Assembly (NCBI RefSeq): GCF_021869535.1
Contig: NW_026262734.1
Coordinates: 72,191,839 to 72,255,838 of the forward strand
DNA: 64,000 nucleotides
Direction of reading: 5' to 3'
Source: Mytilus californianus
Taxonomy: Eukaryota > Mollusca > Bivalvia > Mytilida > Mytilidae
This document shows positions 22,369-33,924 of this stretch, one piece after another (the first letter of the stretch is position 1; the number at the start of each line of letters is the position of its first letter). The notes beneath the pieces were generated by a model. The model did no database searches and was not told the DNA's origin. It saw only the letters and a list, made by a program, of their open reading frames with translations. The position numbers and the translations under genes were made by a program.

Positions 22369-23580
22369 ACGGTAACATTTATTAAAATAGAAAAATTTGT
22401 AAAAACACTCTTAATCACAACAATATTTATTTATCAGAATCATAGCCTAAATGAAATCACTGCATATACTCTAATTTTGTTTTATAGTACATTTAAAACG
22501 CCCACCTCAGTTTCAATTTTTAAATAATTTGAAAACAAGGCTAATTATTGTCAGCCTGCCCTACGTGCATGTTTTGTGATATGAAATGCCTAGAATCTGT
22601 ATAATACTACTCAGATAACCAATTGAAACCATTTCAGAATACTATAAATGTAAATTTTAATAATTATTCATTCTAGCACTCAAGATTATATAAAGTATCC
22701 AATCCTGCCACTGTCTCCAGTCCAGATCTTAATGTATGCCCATTTATCTTTAAAAGTAAACAATTTCTGCCTAAATCGGTTAGTTAAAAAATCTTGTCAC
22801 AATGTTATCAACTCTAATCATAATATATTTAACATAATTTGGCTAATAAATGAGCTAGAAGGGTTTAAACAAAGCCATTTTTGCAACAGCTGTATTTATG
22901 AAGTTACCAGTTTGATATATAAATTCATATAAAGTTTTATAGAACTGACTGTTAAATCTGTGCATAACTTCAAAGCAAGTTTATTGATTTCTATGCAAAA
23001 GAAATTTATAATAATAAAATCACTCCCTATAAAGGTTAAATTATCTGTTTTATGACCCTTGGGTTAAGGATTTTTCTCTACTTTTTGCCCCTGGGACCTC
23101 AAATTTGTTTAAGAAATCTGCTATTTCTGTGCAAATGGAAAGTTACTTATATTTTTAGGAGAGAAGACATTATGTAAAGGTTTAGAGAGACATTTTCATA
23201 TATCTAGCTTGAATTAATTGATGCTACGCTCACAAGAAAGCACACTCAGGCGTTACTGCTTACTTATGAGTTTTCGACAGGACAAAACACCCTACAACAA
23301 TTTTCTTCAAACATCAATTCATTTCAATGACTGCGAAGAGTAAATATAAGCACTTCTTAACAATCTAAAGTATAAATATGCATATTTCATGAAATTATTT
23401 TTCATACGGGGCTTTAAGTAAACTGTGCATAATTTTTACTGATGATTTATGCAGGGCCCAGATTTTACTCAATCTTAATGAAATATGGATTAAACTTTAT
23501 ATTTGGATTAATTTCATTAAATATCTGAAGATAAACATGATTTGGTAAAATTCTACATGTTCTCTTTTTTCACCCAATAT
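22369..23580. other. Spacer between R4 copies, no gene seen
   Basis: AT-rich; nothing recognised on either strand. Confidence 0.45.
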
Positions 23581-24039
23581 AGGTTGCACTTCTGTAAATA
23601 TATACAATGCAATTTCCCATAGGAACTCCTTTTACGGCTAAAACTGTGCCATTTTTACTATGAAGCTTCGTAAAAAATCATATTCTGGAATGGAGAGTTC
23701 ACATGCACTACTACTTTTGCAAGGTTAAAACAGGGTTGTGCGACATATTTTCAACATTTAAATGCCTTGATTTTCTTAGATTTAAACTTATACTGAAATT
23801 CTATACTAGCCCTCCTTTATTTTGAGTCTTCCTGATAAATCATTTGTCCGCTATCCAACAGTATTCATACTGGTAATCATCTTCCTGATAATTCAATTTG
23901 TCCGCTATCCAACAGTATTCATACTGGTAAAATTCCCAAGTTGTGTCTCTATGATATGAAACATGGAGATCATTTCTGGGAACCAGTAGGTAAACAAAAC
24001 AAAATATCTATGAACAGCTGTATTTACAAAGTGCAACCT
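23581..24039 (+). mobile_element. TIR element R4, copy 2, with internal tandem duplication
   Basis: The same order and ends as copy 1. A stretch of about 60 bp beginning CTTCCTGATAA and containing TTTGTCCGCTATCCAACAG is present twice in tandem (about 23829-23880 and 23881-23930). Confidence 0.75.
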
Positions 24040-24750
24040 GTAGGTGCCAAAAACTTGCATACATGATACAGCTATACAGCAGTGTATAATATTTTCAGAA
24101 TATAAATTCATAAACAAGATACAACTTTTTAGCACAATTTCACACTGATATAAATACATGTACTAATATATAAATATATTGAATATTCTGTTGGGATGGT
24201 AAATACACTGAAAACATTTTTTAGTTGTAGTGTTTGTTCACCTGTTTTCTATGATAAGGTTGAAGTTTGTTCTTTAATATTTCAAGAGACGGGCACTCAA
24301 CATATATTTATTTATTTATTTATATTTATTTTTGCATGTAGCAATAAATACTTGCTATGTACTGACTATTTTTACCATAACTTTGTATAAGTTTTATATA
24401 CATATGCATATTATTTACATATAATATAATTAATTGACATGCCTTTTTTAGGACCTTGTGGTATTGCATGTTTGTTAGCAGTGTTCATGAAGGGCCAGTA
24501 AAACAAAGTATATCACTGGATTGAGCTCTCTAGCTAAGTGTATTATAAAAGTGCTTTGCATTGGGCTCATTAAAAAACATGTGTAACACAACAGAAGTGT
24601 ACTTTCTAGCTCAACTAGCCCCATGCGTCATGCCAGGTATTGTCATCACTTAGAACTATACGAAATCTTCTAAGAAACAATTTCGAACATTTAAACAATT
24701 TTTAAATCTTTCACTAATGATACTGGGATGATTCTTTACTAATTTACAGT
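24040..24750. other. No gene seen
   Basis: AT-rich; includes a short TTTA-rich run near 24302-24330. No coding signal recognised. Confidence 0.45.
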
Positions 24751-25005
24751 TCAAAGTAAGAAATGACCACCACAATGGCACATACATAGAACCATACGAG
24801 AAGAGCATACATAAAGGTTCTCAGAAATCATCTTGCATATTAAATCACAGCATGCAGAGATGCACCTAATGTGTTCCTCTACTAATTTTGAGTTTTTGTT
24901 TTTATCCAAAAGCAAAGTTGTTGAACTTCTTTTAATAATCATTTGGTAACCTATAGATTCCTTACATCCCATATCCTCCATGACAGTCTTGAACATTAAA
25001 ACCAT
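24751..25005 (-). CDS. Candidate exon or pseudogene fragment, unrecognised
   Basis: An 84-codon minus-strand frame with protein-like composition: TVMEDMGCKESIGYQMIIKR, TTLLLDKNKNSKLVEEHIRC, SACCDLICKMISENLY. The frame is rich in Cys, Met and charged residues, unlike the AT-driven shadow frames around it. An AG before ACTGTCATGG could serve as acceptor and GGTGCATCTC as donor, but both are weak. No family recognised and no neighbouring exon found. Confidence 0.3.
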   Translation of the reverse strand: MVLMFKTVMEDMGCKESIGYQMIIKRSSTTLLLDKNKNSKLVEEHIRCISACCDLICKMISENLYVCSSRMVLCMCHCGGHFLL

Positions 25006-25389
25006 ATTGAAAAAAAATCACTGCTAATTTTTAGTGTTTGGTACTGATCTGGTTTTCAGGCTGTTAAAACATAGAACCATATGGAAAAAAAACATAGAAA
25101 ACTTTTTTTTGTCAGAAAACACTGTCAAATATCCAAACATACTATCCACAATGATCTGTGTCCACATTTGTTGGCGTATGAATAATTATTATCAACACAT
25201 TACCAGTATAGTATTGAAGGAATGAATAATTTGACGAAGAAGATTTTTGTATGTGTTATAATATCAAAATTTTGTTTCCCAATTTTTATTTATATAACAT
25301 ATATATATAGCTATCAATGTTAAATATGACATTTGTTGTTGGCCTTCACATCTCCTACTGCATATTCTTTCTATAAACAATTGAATATA

Positions 25390-25535
25390 GAATAACCATA
25401 CATTGTCTCGAAATATAAATTTTATTTGTGCAAGGCTTAGAAACAGGTAGAAAGCGAGGATCTGCCGAGCATTTCTATCCTGTTTTGAACCGAATACAAA
25501 TAAAATTTATATTTCGAGACAATTTATGGTTATTT
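25390..25535. repeat. Large foldback repeat
   Basis: Arms containing GTCTCGAAATATAAATTTTA and its complement. The GC-rich apex is AAGCGAGGATCTGCCGAGC. A TGACGTCAT palindrome lies about 110 bp to the right, near 25648. Confidence 0.85.
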
Positions 25536-25860
25536 TTTATATACTGCAACTCCTACAACTGTTCCAAATGAAATATTTAGGGTAAAAACCATCATTTTGG
25601 AATTTGGACCAAACGACGTAAAAATTCCGCGAACCTGTACTTTTAATGACGTCATAAATAAAACTCTACGGAAACGCATTGTCAACGTCATAAACAAGGC
25701 GATATACGGTCAGTCACAAATGATTATACGGTCAAAGCAATTTGACTGCGCAAATAGCACAGCTGCAGTATATCATCTTTTAATTTGTTACCTTTATGAT
25801 GTGAATACACAGATTCATTAGCCAAATAATAGAATATGTATTGATGTCAAAGGCCAAGGT

Positions 25861-26400
25861 TATAGGATTAAACGCCTTTTTAAAGGAAGGACTTTTATTT
25901 GTTTGTGAGTGAATTGGTCAAGTTTATACACCAATAAATTCCTTTAAAAAGGCGTCTAATCCTTATAATTCTTTAAAATTGGAGATAAGGAATTTATTTT
26001 TCCACACTTGTAACCTCTATCACACGTAAATTGTATATTTGTGCATTGAATAGGCCTGGCGCATGAATATATTTGTTGGTTAACGCAAACTTTGAAAGTA
26101 TGTACTCCATGAAATTTGCAATCCGATAAAAAATAAACTACAAAAACTCTTATCATCATTCAAACGAATGTTTTGTGTTTATTATTTAATTTAACGATTA
26201 AAGCGAAGTGAAAATAAATTTTGTTAACGTCGATCCGGATTGTGTCATTATCGCCGCCATCTTGTTTACATTGGTTACGAAAAGAATTTCGGTCAACGTC
26301 GTCTATCGAAAAATAAACAACGTCAAGAACAACTACCGGAAGTTCTCTCAACCAATCATATCAACGTATTCCCTAATATGCAAATCATATAAGAATTATT
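25861..26400 (+). mobile_element. Palindromic element R6, copy 2 (no retrotransposon)
   Basis: Begins TATAGGATTAAACGCC and ends CATATAAGAATTATT, sharing CTATCACACGTAAATTG, TTGTTGGTTAACGCA, GCCGCCATCTTGTTTA and CCAATCATATCAACG with copy 1. Most of the left hairpin arm is deleted, so it no longer folds. It serves as the empty-site reference for the retrotransposon in copy 1. Confidence 0.8.
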
Positions 26401-26457
26401 TATATTTATTTTTTGGATTGGCATTTTAAATACTTTATACCTTACCCACTGTAATCA

Positions 26458-26602
26458 TGGAAACAACCAAAACGTTTCAATTTTAAGAATTCACCACATG
26501 ATGGCGAGTTAATAACATACCAGATTTCAAGTTAATTAACCTGTAATTTAATTGGCAAGAATCATCGCAGTTGAAACGTATGGAGTCTGGTTGTTGTTAT
26601 GT
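26458..26602. repeat. Short inverted-repeat element
   Basis: Ends AACAACCAAAACGTTTCAA and TTGAAACGTATGGAGTCTGG then TTGTTGTT are inverted with a 6-9-base bulge. The interior is AT-rich with TTAATTAA-type palindromes. Confidence 0.6.
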
Positions 26603-26704
26603 TCCTTTCAATACATTACTTCCATGGTTCAACATTGCTCCTAGCAATATATCATACTGTGCACCTTACAACTGCAAAATGATGCATCGCAAGGGAACCA
26701 TTCC

Positions 26705-26828
26705 TTAATATTTGTGCAATTATTCTTTTGGAATACAATATGTAATATAATATATTATTATATATAAAATAAAATATAATATAACATAACAAAATATAAA
26801 TTAATATAACATAACATAATACAACAAC
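26705..26828. repeat. AT-rich low-complexity tract
   Basis: Imperfect ATATAA and ATAACATAAC repeats. The minus-strand open frame across it is artefactual. Confidence 0.8.
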
Positions 26829-26829
26829 A

Positions 26830-27480
26830 AATACTGGTGGTTGAATCACCAGAACAAATTTTTAAAATGTCATGTTGAAGAAATTTTTCCAACTTTTATA
26901 TGTTCCTTGTGTAACTAAATTAATTTTAATATTCATGTCGTCATCAACCATCTGAAAGTTTCTTCAGATACAATATCAATCAACAAGATTTTCAAGCTTG
27001 ATAAAAAGACATTCGATTTATTTCTTTTTCACTACTGTGTATTAACTGTGACTATCTTTCAATTTGCCATATATACGTGTAACATATTTTTATGTCAGAA
27101 AAATACAAGGTAAATGTGTATATTAGCTGGAGTCTGGAATAACATTAAACTGACCGAGAAATACATTGTAGCTTAAAATAAGCTGGCAAGCGAACGTTTA
27201 GAGTGATACTTGTAAAAAGTCTATGCATTTATCATATATGTAGCTCGATAAGGGAAGGAGGCGAGCCCCCCCTGCCCATCCTATATCAGCCTCTGATTGC
27301 TTATCAAAGACTTCCAAATAATTTGTTAAATACGAAATAATTAACATTACTTTTAAATGAGCTTTTTTAGAAAATATGTTGATGAGTTTCTTAACAGTTG
27401 TAAGAAGACTAGATGACTAATTAAAAGAACAGAAGCATCTGTAGTGGAACATTTAGCTGGATGCAAATATTTGCAAGGTT
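26830..27480. other. No gene seen
   Basis: Nothing recognisable; a GGAGGCGAGCCCCCC stretch at about 27256-27275 is the only GC-rich feature. Confidence 0.45.
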
Positions 27481-27524
27481 TCTGGAGTAATATTGAATCT
27501 AATAATGTCAAACGCAGCTTTCAG

Positions 27525-27664
27525 TTCAGCTGTTGTTGAAACATATTCTTCTACAATCTTTTCTTCATTTGAAAAAGTATGTATGAAAGAACAAGAATAT
27601 GTTATCTCAGTTTTGAGTGTCTCTGAATTAGAAGATCAGTTACGTCAAACAACAACAGCATATG
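27525..27664 (+). CDS. Candidate internal exon, unrecognised protein
   Basis: A plus-strand frame reads SAVVETYSSTIFSSFEKVC, MKEQEYVISVLSVSELEDQL, RQTTTAYG. It can be bounded by an acceptor (GCAGCTTTCAG before 27525) and a donor (GTAATA at 27665), giving 140 nt with phase 1 at both ends. The frame is also open upstream from 27493. Composition is convincingly protein-like, but I do not recognise the family and no partner exon is visible. Confidence 0.35.
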
Positions 27665-28323
27665 GTAATAAATTGGGTCAATGTAAAATCTATAAAATTT
27701 GACACAAAATGAACTTTGATATGTGTTAAAAAATTCAGCTATAAAAGGAAAACTATTCAAGAAGTAACCTATCTCGCATAGGGTTAATTAATATTGTTCT
27801 GATGAAGCAAAATTGTTGCTTTGTATTTAATATAAAAAAAATATTTGGAGAAAATAGAAAATATCTTGTTAAAATATTGTAGTTCTTTGAAATTTCGATA
27901 AGAACTGACAAATTCAATAATCAATTCGAGGAAGTATTCAATGAATTGGTTTTCTTGGACTCTTTATATTTATCTATGTTAGTTGCTTTACATTACCTTT
28001 AAATTCATACACTTTTAAACAACCCAAAGGTGGCAAAATGTGTTTAAGTTCCTTATGGCTTGGTGACAGTTCTCATCAATTCTCCCACGCACAAAAAGAA
28101 AAATAATTAAAAAGAATATCTTATTAAAATGACAAGAACTCCTCAATAAGAAACTATGTGAACTTCTACTTTTACAATTTGAATATAAAAAAAACTGAAT
28201 GCAAGTGTTTATAATCATAATATTCATATTTTCATTGGCACTCTTGGTATTAAACAATGTCCATTATATGTCATTAAGTAAGGATTGTTATAGACTTTAA
28301 CAATATTGATTTCTTGAATGCAC

Positions 28324-28366
28324 CTGAACGTCTTCATCTTCAGAAGTGTTGTCAATATTCATCAGG
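28324..28366 (-). CDS. Candidate 43-nt acidic exon
   Basis: On the minus strand a strong pyrimidine tract and acceptor (TTTTTTCTAATTATTTCAG) precede 43 nt encoding LMNIDNTSEDEDVQ, followed by the donor GTGCATTC. Splice signals are good for such a short sequence, but a 43-nt match can arise by chance. Confidence 0.3.
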
Positions 28367-28369
28367 CTG

Positions 28370-29265
28370 AAATAATTAGAAAAAAATGGAATTATGTTTT
28401 AAGTATATAAGAGTAAATCAAGACTGCATTCAAACATAATAGCTCAGAATTCAAGTGAAAGGTGTACCTTTAATGACTATAGTATCTCAATGAGAAATTT
28501 TCGTTGAAGAAATGAATGAATTGGGTGCACTTGATCTTTTTTCTTAAATTAATAACAAATGATTCACAAAGTGTGTTTCTAATTTGCCGTAACTTTATAT
28601 AACATGGGTTAAACTAATGGTAAAATGCTTATAAAACTGCATAGCAAATACCATTGACTTATTATAAATGGCTCCCGTTAAAACACAAAGGAGTTGGTCA
28701 CTCACGCGTAATTTTGGCCCTAAAAATCTATAAAAAAAATTAAACACGATAATTTTGTGAAAAGTCTATGAAAACATTCAAAAATATCCGAGTTGTTCAT
28801 TTAAAAACCTAATGATGTATTTCTGACGTCATAAATGTAGGTGAATTTATGCAAAACCTCATTTTGTGCAAAGTTGATAACAGTTTTCTGAAAAGTTAAA
28901 GGTGGTGCCATCCTTCGCCCACACACATTTTTAATAGAATATTCATTATATACCATATTCTTTACTTTTCAACCAAAATTTCAATGGGCGCGGTGTGGCG
29001 CCAAATATGAAATCATGAAAACAGGTCGATAAAGTTGACAAATATCTAGAAAAATGGAGTGAAATGAAATGAAACATTGCTTCTTATACTTTCAAAGATA
29101 ATACATTTAGCAATACATGTACAAAAGATTTACTCAAACAATTGATCGAAGTTTCGAAAAAACAGCCTATTGGGGTTACTGGATATACTCCTTTAACAAA
29201 TAAACTAAACAAAACATTCAAAGTCAATAGACCCATAATCTCAATAAAAATAAGATGTGCCTTAA
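28370..29265. other. No gene seen
   Basis: AT-rich; contains a TGACGTCAT near 28826. No coding or repeat structure recognised. Confidence 0.45.
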
Positions 29266-29269
29266 ATAA

Positions 29270-29525
29270 AAAAAAAAAAAAAAATCATAATTTCTATATT
29301 TAGCCTTGGGTAGCAATTTTGGTTGGCAGGCGTGATAATCGGACACATTTTTTTAAAACCTAGATACCCCAAAAAAAGGAAGACTGTGGTAAAGTTTCAA
29401 GTTTCAATTGGCCAATTCCTTTCAGAGAAGAAGATTTTTGTAAAAGTTAAGGGACAATGGAGGACGACAGACACCAAGTGATGGGAAAAGTTCACATGAT
29501 CCTTTGGGCCAGGTGACCTAACAAC
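29270..29525 (+). mobile_element. Right end of a pearl/Helitron-like tandem-repeat element
   Basis: Contains TTTTGGTTGGCAGGCG, TCAGAGAAGAAGATTTTTGT, GAGGACGACAGACACC and the terminus AAGTGATGGGAAAAG then GGGCCAGGTGACCTA. The same right-end module closes elements at 40740-40825, 50400-51030, 55430-55645 and 56340-56565. Only the right end is present here. Confidence 0.65.
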
Positions 29526-29529
29526 GAAA

Positions 29530-30435
29530 TGTCAATTTATTTTAAACCAACAAGAGGAGTTCATTTGCCAGGAATTTTGATACAATAATCAAGGACATCA
29601 ATTTATGTGAATTTATAAAGAAAGATCTTGAAAAAATGATTTTTCAATTATCAAAGAATTTTTACATGTATTACACTCATTTGAAAATTTCTTAAAATTT
29701 GTATCAATAAGAAGAAAAAAAAATATTCTCTGTACTCAGCTGTCGTACTATCCACAGTCATTATAAAAAATGTTAAATAAGTGTTTTATTTTTTCATTTT
29801 CACATTTTTTTAGGAAAATTCGTATCTGTTTTAGCTTTAATATCTAATAAATGCTACTTAAATAAGATTCAGATTAAAATTTAATTCGAAACATAATGAA
29901 AACTTGGTCTTCAAATTCCAATATTTTCTGTCATTTTATAAACAATAATTCAGAGCAATTTCAATTGATAAATTAGTACCATTCTTCACCTGGAATATAT
30001 GCAGTTCATGTGAAATTGGAAAGCACCAATTTAAAGTCTATTCTTGATAAAATAATTGAAAATATTAGAACTCTAGTCTTTTTCACCAGTTTAAATCACT
30101 ATTACAATAATTAAAAATATTTACTTCATATCACAACACAAAAACATACATATCTAAAGGACGTCAAAATGCATTCAAACAAGACTAAAGTTATTTTTTA
30201 CTTTAATGTCTATTAAAGCATATTTAAAAGAAGATAACATTAAGAAAAACAAATTCATAAGGGCATGCTATATTGTTCCCCTATACACAGGCTACAATCC
30301 CACAACATGGGGGAAATAAAAAAAAAAGGACACAGTCAACAAACACTAACTAGAAAAAAAAAAACGTTGAGCAAGACAAAAAACTGTTGACACAGATAAA
30401 GTCTTGCCTGTCGGCATAAATTCAGAAAAAAACAA
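29530..30435. other. No gene seen
   Basis: AT-rich, low coding potential on both strands. Confidence 0.45.
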
Positions 30436-30439
30436 TCTG

Positions 30440-31690
30440 ATGGACAGCAACATTGCTAATTAATGCAAAGTCGCTGGACGAACTAGTGTGTAGGGCCTCG
30501 ATTTGGTTGACAAACTGAGACGTACAGACAGTAATGCAACTTTATAGAAAATATCATTGATCAACGCAAGTAGTTCATATCAAACTAACTTAAGCAGAAA
30601 ACTTATCATTTAAAATTGCTAATCAATTCAAAGTCACTGAACCATGGCCTAGGGGGCAGGGCCACAAAATAGTCGTCAAACTGATAAGTACTGACAGCAA
30701 TGCAACTTCACACAAAATATCATTGATCTATCACCAGTAGTTCCTATCAATCTAACTTAAGCAGAAAACTTAACAATTAAAATTGCTAATTAATTTAAAG
30801 TCACTGGACCATGGCCTAGGGGGCAGGGCCTAGAAATGGTTGACACACTGAAATGTACTGATAGTAATGCAACTTTATACAAAATATCATTGATCTGTCA
30901 CAAGTAGTTCTTATCAAACTGACTTAAGCAGAAAACTTAACATTGAAAATTGCTAATTAATTTAAAGCCACTGGACCATGGCCTAAAGGGCAGGGCCTAG
31001 AAATGGTCGACAAACTGTTATGTACTGATAGTAATGCAACTTCATACAAAAAGTCATTGATTTATCACAACCTATCAAACTTACTCAAGAAGAAAACTTA
31101 ACATTGAAATTGCTTATTAATTCAAAGTCACTAGACCATGTCCTAGGGGCCAGGACCTCAAAACAGTCGTCAAACTGATATGAACTGATAGTAAAGCACC
31201 TTTATACAAAGTATAATTGATCTATCACAAGTAGATCCTATCAAACTAACTTAAGCAGAAAACTTAACATTGAAAATTGCTTATTAATTCAAAGTCACTG
31301 GACCATGACTTAGGGGACAGGGCTTCAAAATACTCGTCAAACTGATATGTACTGATAGTAATGCAACTTCATATTAAATATCAATGATGTATCACAAGTA
31401 GTTCCTATCAAACTAACTTAAGCAGAAAACTTAACATTGAACATTGCTATTTAATTCAAAGTTGCTGGACCATGACCTAGGGGGCAGGGCCTCGAAATAG
31501 TCGTCTAACTGATATGTATTGATAGTAATGTATTAAGTATCAGTGATCTATCACAAGTAGTTCCTATTAAAATTAATTAAGCAGAAAACTTAACAATTGT
31601 TGACGCCACCACCGCCGCAGCCGTCGCCGTCGCCGGAAAAGCAATCCCTATGTCTCGCTTTCCGCGACTTTCGTCGCAGGCGGGACAAAA
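30440..31690 (+). repeat. Tandem array of about 165-170-bp units with GC-rich terminal module
   Basis: About seven diverged units with GTACTGATAGTAATGCAACT, ATCACAAGTAGTTCC, CTTAAGCAGAAAACTTAAC and GGACCATGGCCTAGGGGGC. The array ends in a GCC/GTC-rich microsatellite (GACGCCACCACCGCC) and a short hairpin module (TATGTCTCGCTTTCCGCGAC, CGTCGCAGGCGGGAC). The same terminal module closes the different array at 37090-38352. Confidence 0.82.
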
Positions 31691-31879
31691 ATGTGTAAAA
31701 AACCTCAATTTGTTATTTTACATAATGTGTCATTAAATATTCTTTTATAGTACTCATTAATATTTTCCTACGGCTATTTAAAACTCAATTTTGATCTTCG
31801 CTATTATCTCTTTGGTTAATTGTTAACAACAACGTTTTCTTCAACATGAATATTTTCTATATAATTTTCATGACTACCT

Positions 31880-32150
31880 TGTTAAAAGAGAGGCGAAAGA
31901 TGTCAAAGGGACATTTAAACATAAGTCGAAAATAAACCGACAACGTTATGGCAAAAAAGAAAAGACCAAAAGACAAACAACAGTATACAAAACACAACAT
32001 AGAAAACTAAAGACTGAGCAACACGAACCCTATTATTAAGGGGGTAGGCCATGGTAACCCCAAAATATTGAATATGACCAGTTTTGGGGTACCTTACAAA
32101 ACGGTCGAAACCACTATAAGGCATATATTACTGTGTGTTTTTGAGCAAGT
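31880..32150. repeat. Dispersed mussel repeat R3
   Basis: Landmarks AGAGGCGAAAGATGTCAAAG, GGACATTTAAACATAAGTCG and ACACAACATAGAAAACTAAA match, from memory, a very common Mytilus repeat. A stretch around TAAGGGGGTAGGCCATGG follows. Single copy here, so the class is unsupported. Confidence 0.45.
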
Positions 32151-32159
32151 TCTCACTAG

Positions 32160-33140
32160 GAATACACATGACTGTTAAAACGTGTACTAGAAACAAATGT
32201 TAAAGTACATATGAAATGTCATGGTAGTATTTGTAGCCTGAATGTAAATAAATGGTTTAAATTATTGAAAAAGTCGAAAATTTTGGCCAGCTCAGATATC
32301 ACATTTATTTTCAAACTTTGCCAGAAAATAAAAGTATCTTTTAATTCCTACAAAAATGCTGAAAATTTTCTGTTTATAAACCTTGAAAATCACAAACTTT
32401 TATTGAATTTGACTGTTTGAAATTTACAAAATCTTCTATCAATTTGGCTAACACCCATAAGAAAAATAAAAAAAATTTAGATTTTTTTCTCTACAAAACC
32501 TTCTACAGTCTCTCTTTGCATTATTTTTGTGTGTTTAGGTGAAAATTGTATGATCCAAATAATAACTGTTGCCAAGTTTATAAGGAAAAACAGTAATATT
32601 CAGTATGGGACGATTACACATTGGACGAATTGACATATCAACATTATAATATGTACTGTTGTTTTCCCCACCCCAAGTCTGCACATGCCCCTGTCAGCAG
32701 ACGCTAAATTCAATGTTTTGACAGTCTGTCACTATCTAAGTACTATCTTTGTGCATCTGTTAACATTAGCTTGTACTAGGATGGATGTTCATATTTGTAT
32801 TTGAAAACCAAAGACATACAGTTAAGTACAGCCAATCAACAAATAGCTCAGAACTAAAACCTTATAACTTCATTATTCAATCAATTTTTTTCCATTTCGA
32901 TTTTTCCTAAACCTTCCAAGATTTTATCTAAATGATGTCAAGAGTCATTCCAAAACTTTTCAGTACATAATTTTTCACAGCATTTTATGAATTGAATGCA
33001 AGTTAATTTTTTACCTTTTCAGCTTTTGATTTTCTAATCTTTAAAAAAAAATGTAATTCCTTAATTTAATGCTGGGTGGAGACAAACTTTAATTACTTGT
33101 CAAATTTTCTCAGATGCTCCTGCAGCATTCTCATAACCAA
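32160..33140. other. No gene seen
   Basis: AT-rich, nothing recognised. Confidence 0.45.
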
Positions 33141-33148
33141 TTGTAAAC

Positions 33149-33349
33149 CAGTGGCGGATCCAGAACTTTTCATAAGGGGGGGGGGGGGGGGGGGGCGCTG
33201 ACTGACCTAAAAGGGGGGGGGGGGGGGGGGCCCGCTCCAGTCATGCTTCAGTGATTCCCTATATAATCAACCAAATTTTTCCCACAAAAGGGGGGGCCCG
33301 GCCCCCGCCCCCCCCCCCCCTCCCCCGGGCCCCCCTGGATCCGCCTATG
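33149..33349 (+). mobile_element. Poly-G MITE, complete copy C, 5-bp target duplication
   Basis: 201 bp with ends CAGTGGCGGATCCAG and CTGGATCCGCCTATG, flanked by TAAAC (33144-33148 and 33350-33354). The interior consists largely of long G runs and one long C-rich run. The 108-codon frame running over it on the minus strand is artefactual. Confidence 0.88.
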
Positions 33350-33354
33350 TAAAC

Positions 33355-33920
33355 AACATAAATGAGTGATCACCAAATCAAATGGATATTTAACAAAAAA
33401 GTGTGTTAACATGTATTTTAAACAATCAAAAACTGAAAAAAACACCCAACAAGAGTGAAGAAGATTGGTTAAATCACTCTCTCGTACGACTTCATATAGG
33501 TTGCAATTTGTAAACATAGCTGGATTACAAATCAGCAATCCAATAAAAATCTCAAAAAGAAAAGGAAGGGACATTTAAATTTTTAGTATGAGACTAAATT
33601 TTTAATAGGAAATAAATAGGAGTCATCAAAAACTGCAGCATGCAGCCCTATATTTTTTTCCTTAGCACACAATTAGTATATAAAATCTTTTCATTTAAGT
33701 TTATGTTTTTAAAATAAAAAATGTGTGTTTTAAGGGTAACATTAGACAAACACGCAACAGAATAATCAGCTGCATCAAGAGCGCATGATACGCCTTTATT
33801 GTGCATATTGAAATTGTTGCAAGAACAAAATGGATATTGGGAAGGCATTTAATCTTATGCAAATGAAATAGTTCTGTAGAAAAACATGCCTGATGATACC
33901 CCTATAGTCGTATAACTATT
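33355..33920. other. No gene seen
   Basis: Nothing recognised. Near 33495 there is a stretch resembling the R4 terminus (GGTTGCAATTTGTAAAC), isolated. Confidence 0.4.
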
Positions 33921-33924
33921 GCGT

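Noticed and set aside
22166-22375. 69-codon plus-strand frame
   Set aside because: It lies within TIR element R4 and is not preserved in the second copy at 23581-24039.
25597-25821. 74-codon plus-strand frame
   Set aside because: Adjacent to a foldback repeat and rich in ACGTCAT sites; no motif or splice boundaries, so more likely element flank than gene.
33248-33574. 108-codon minus-strand frame with Gly/Pro runs
   Set aside because: It translates the poly-G MITE at 33149-33349. Similar artefacts occur at 1105-1362, 2565-2810 and 16669-16863.
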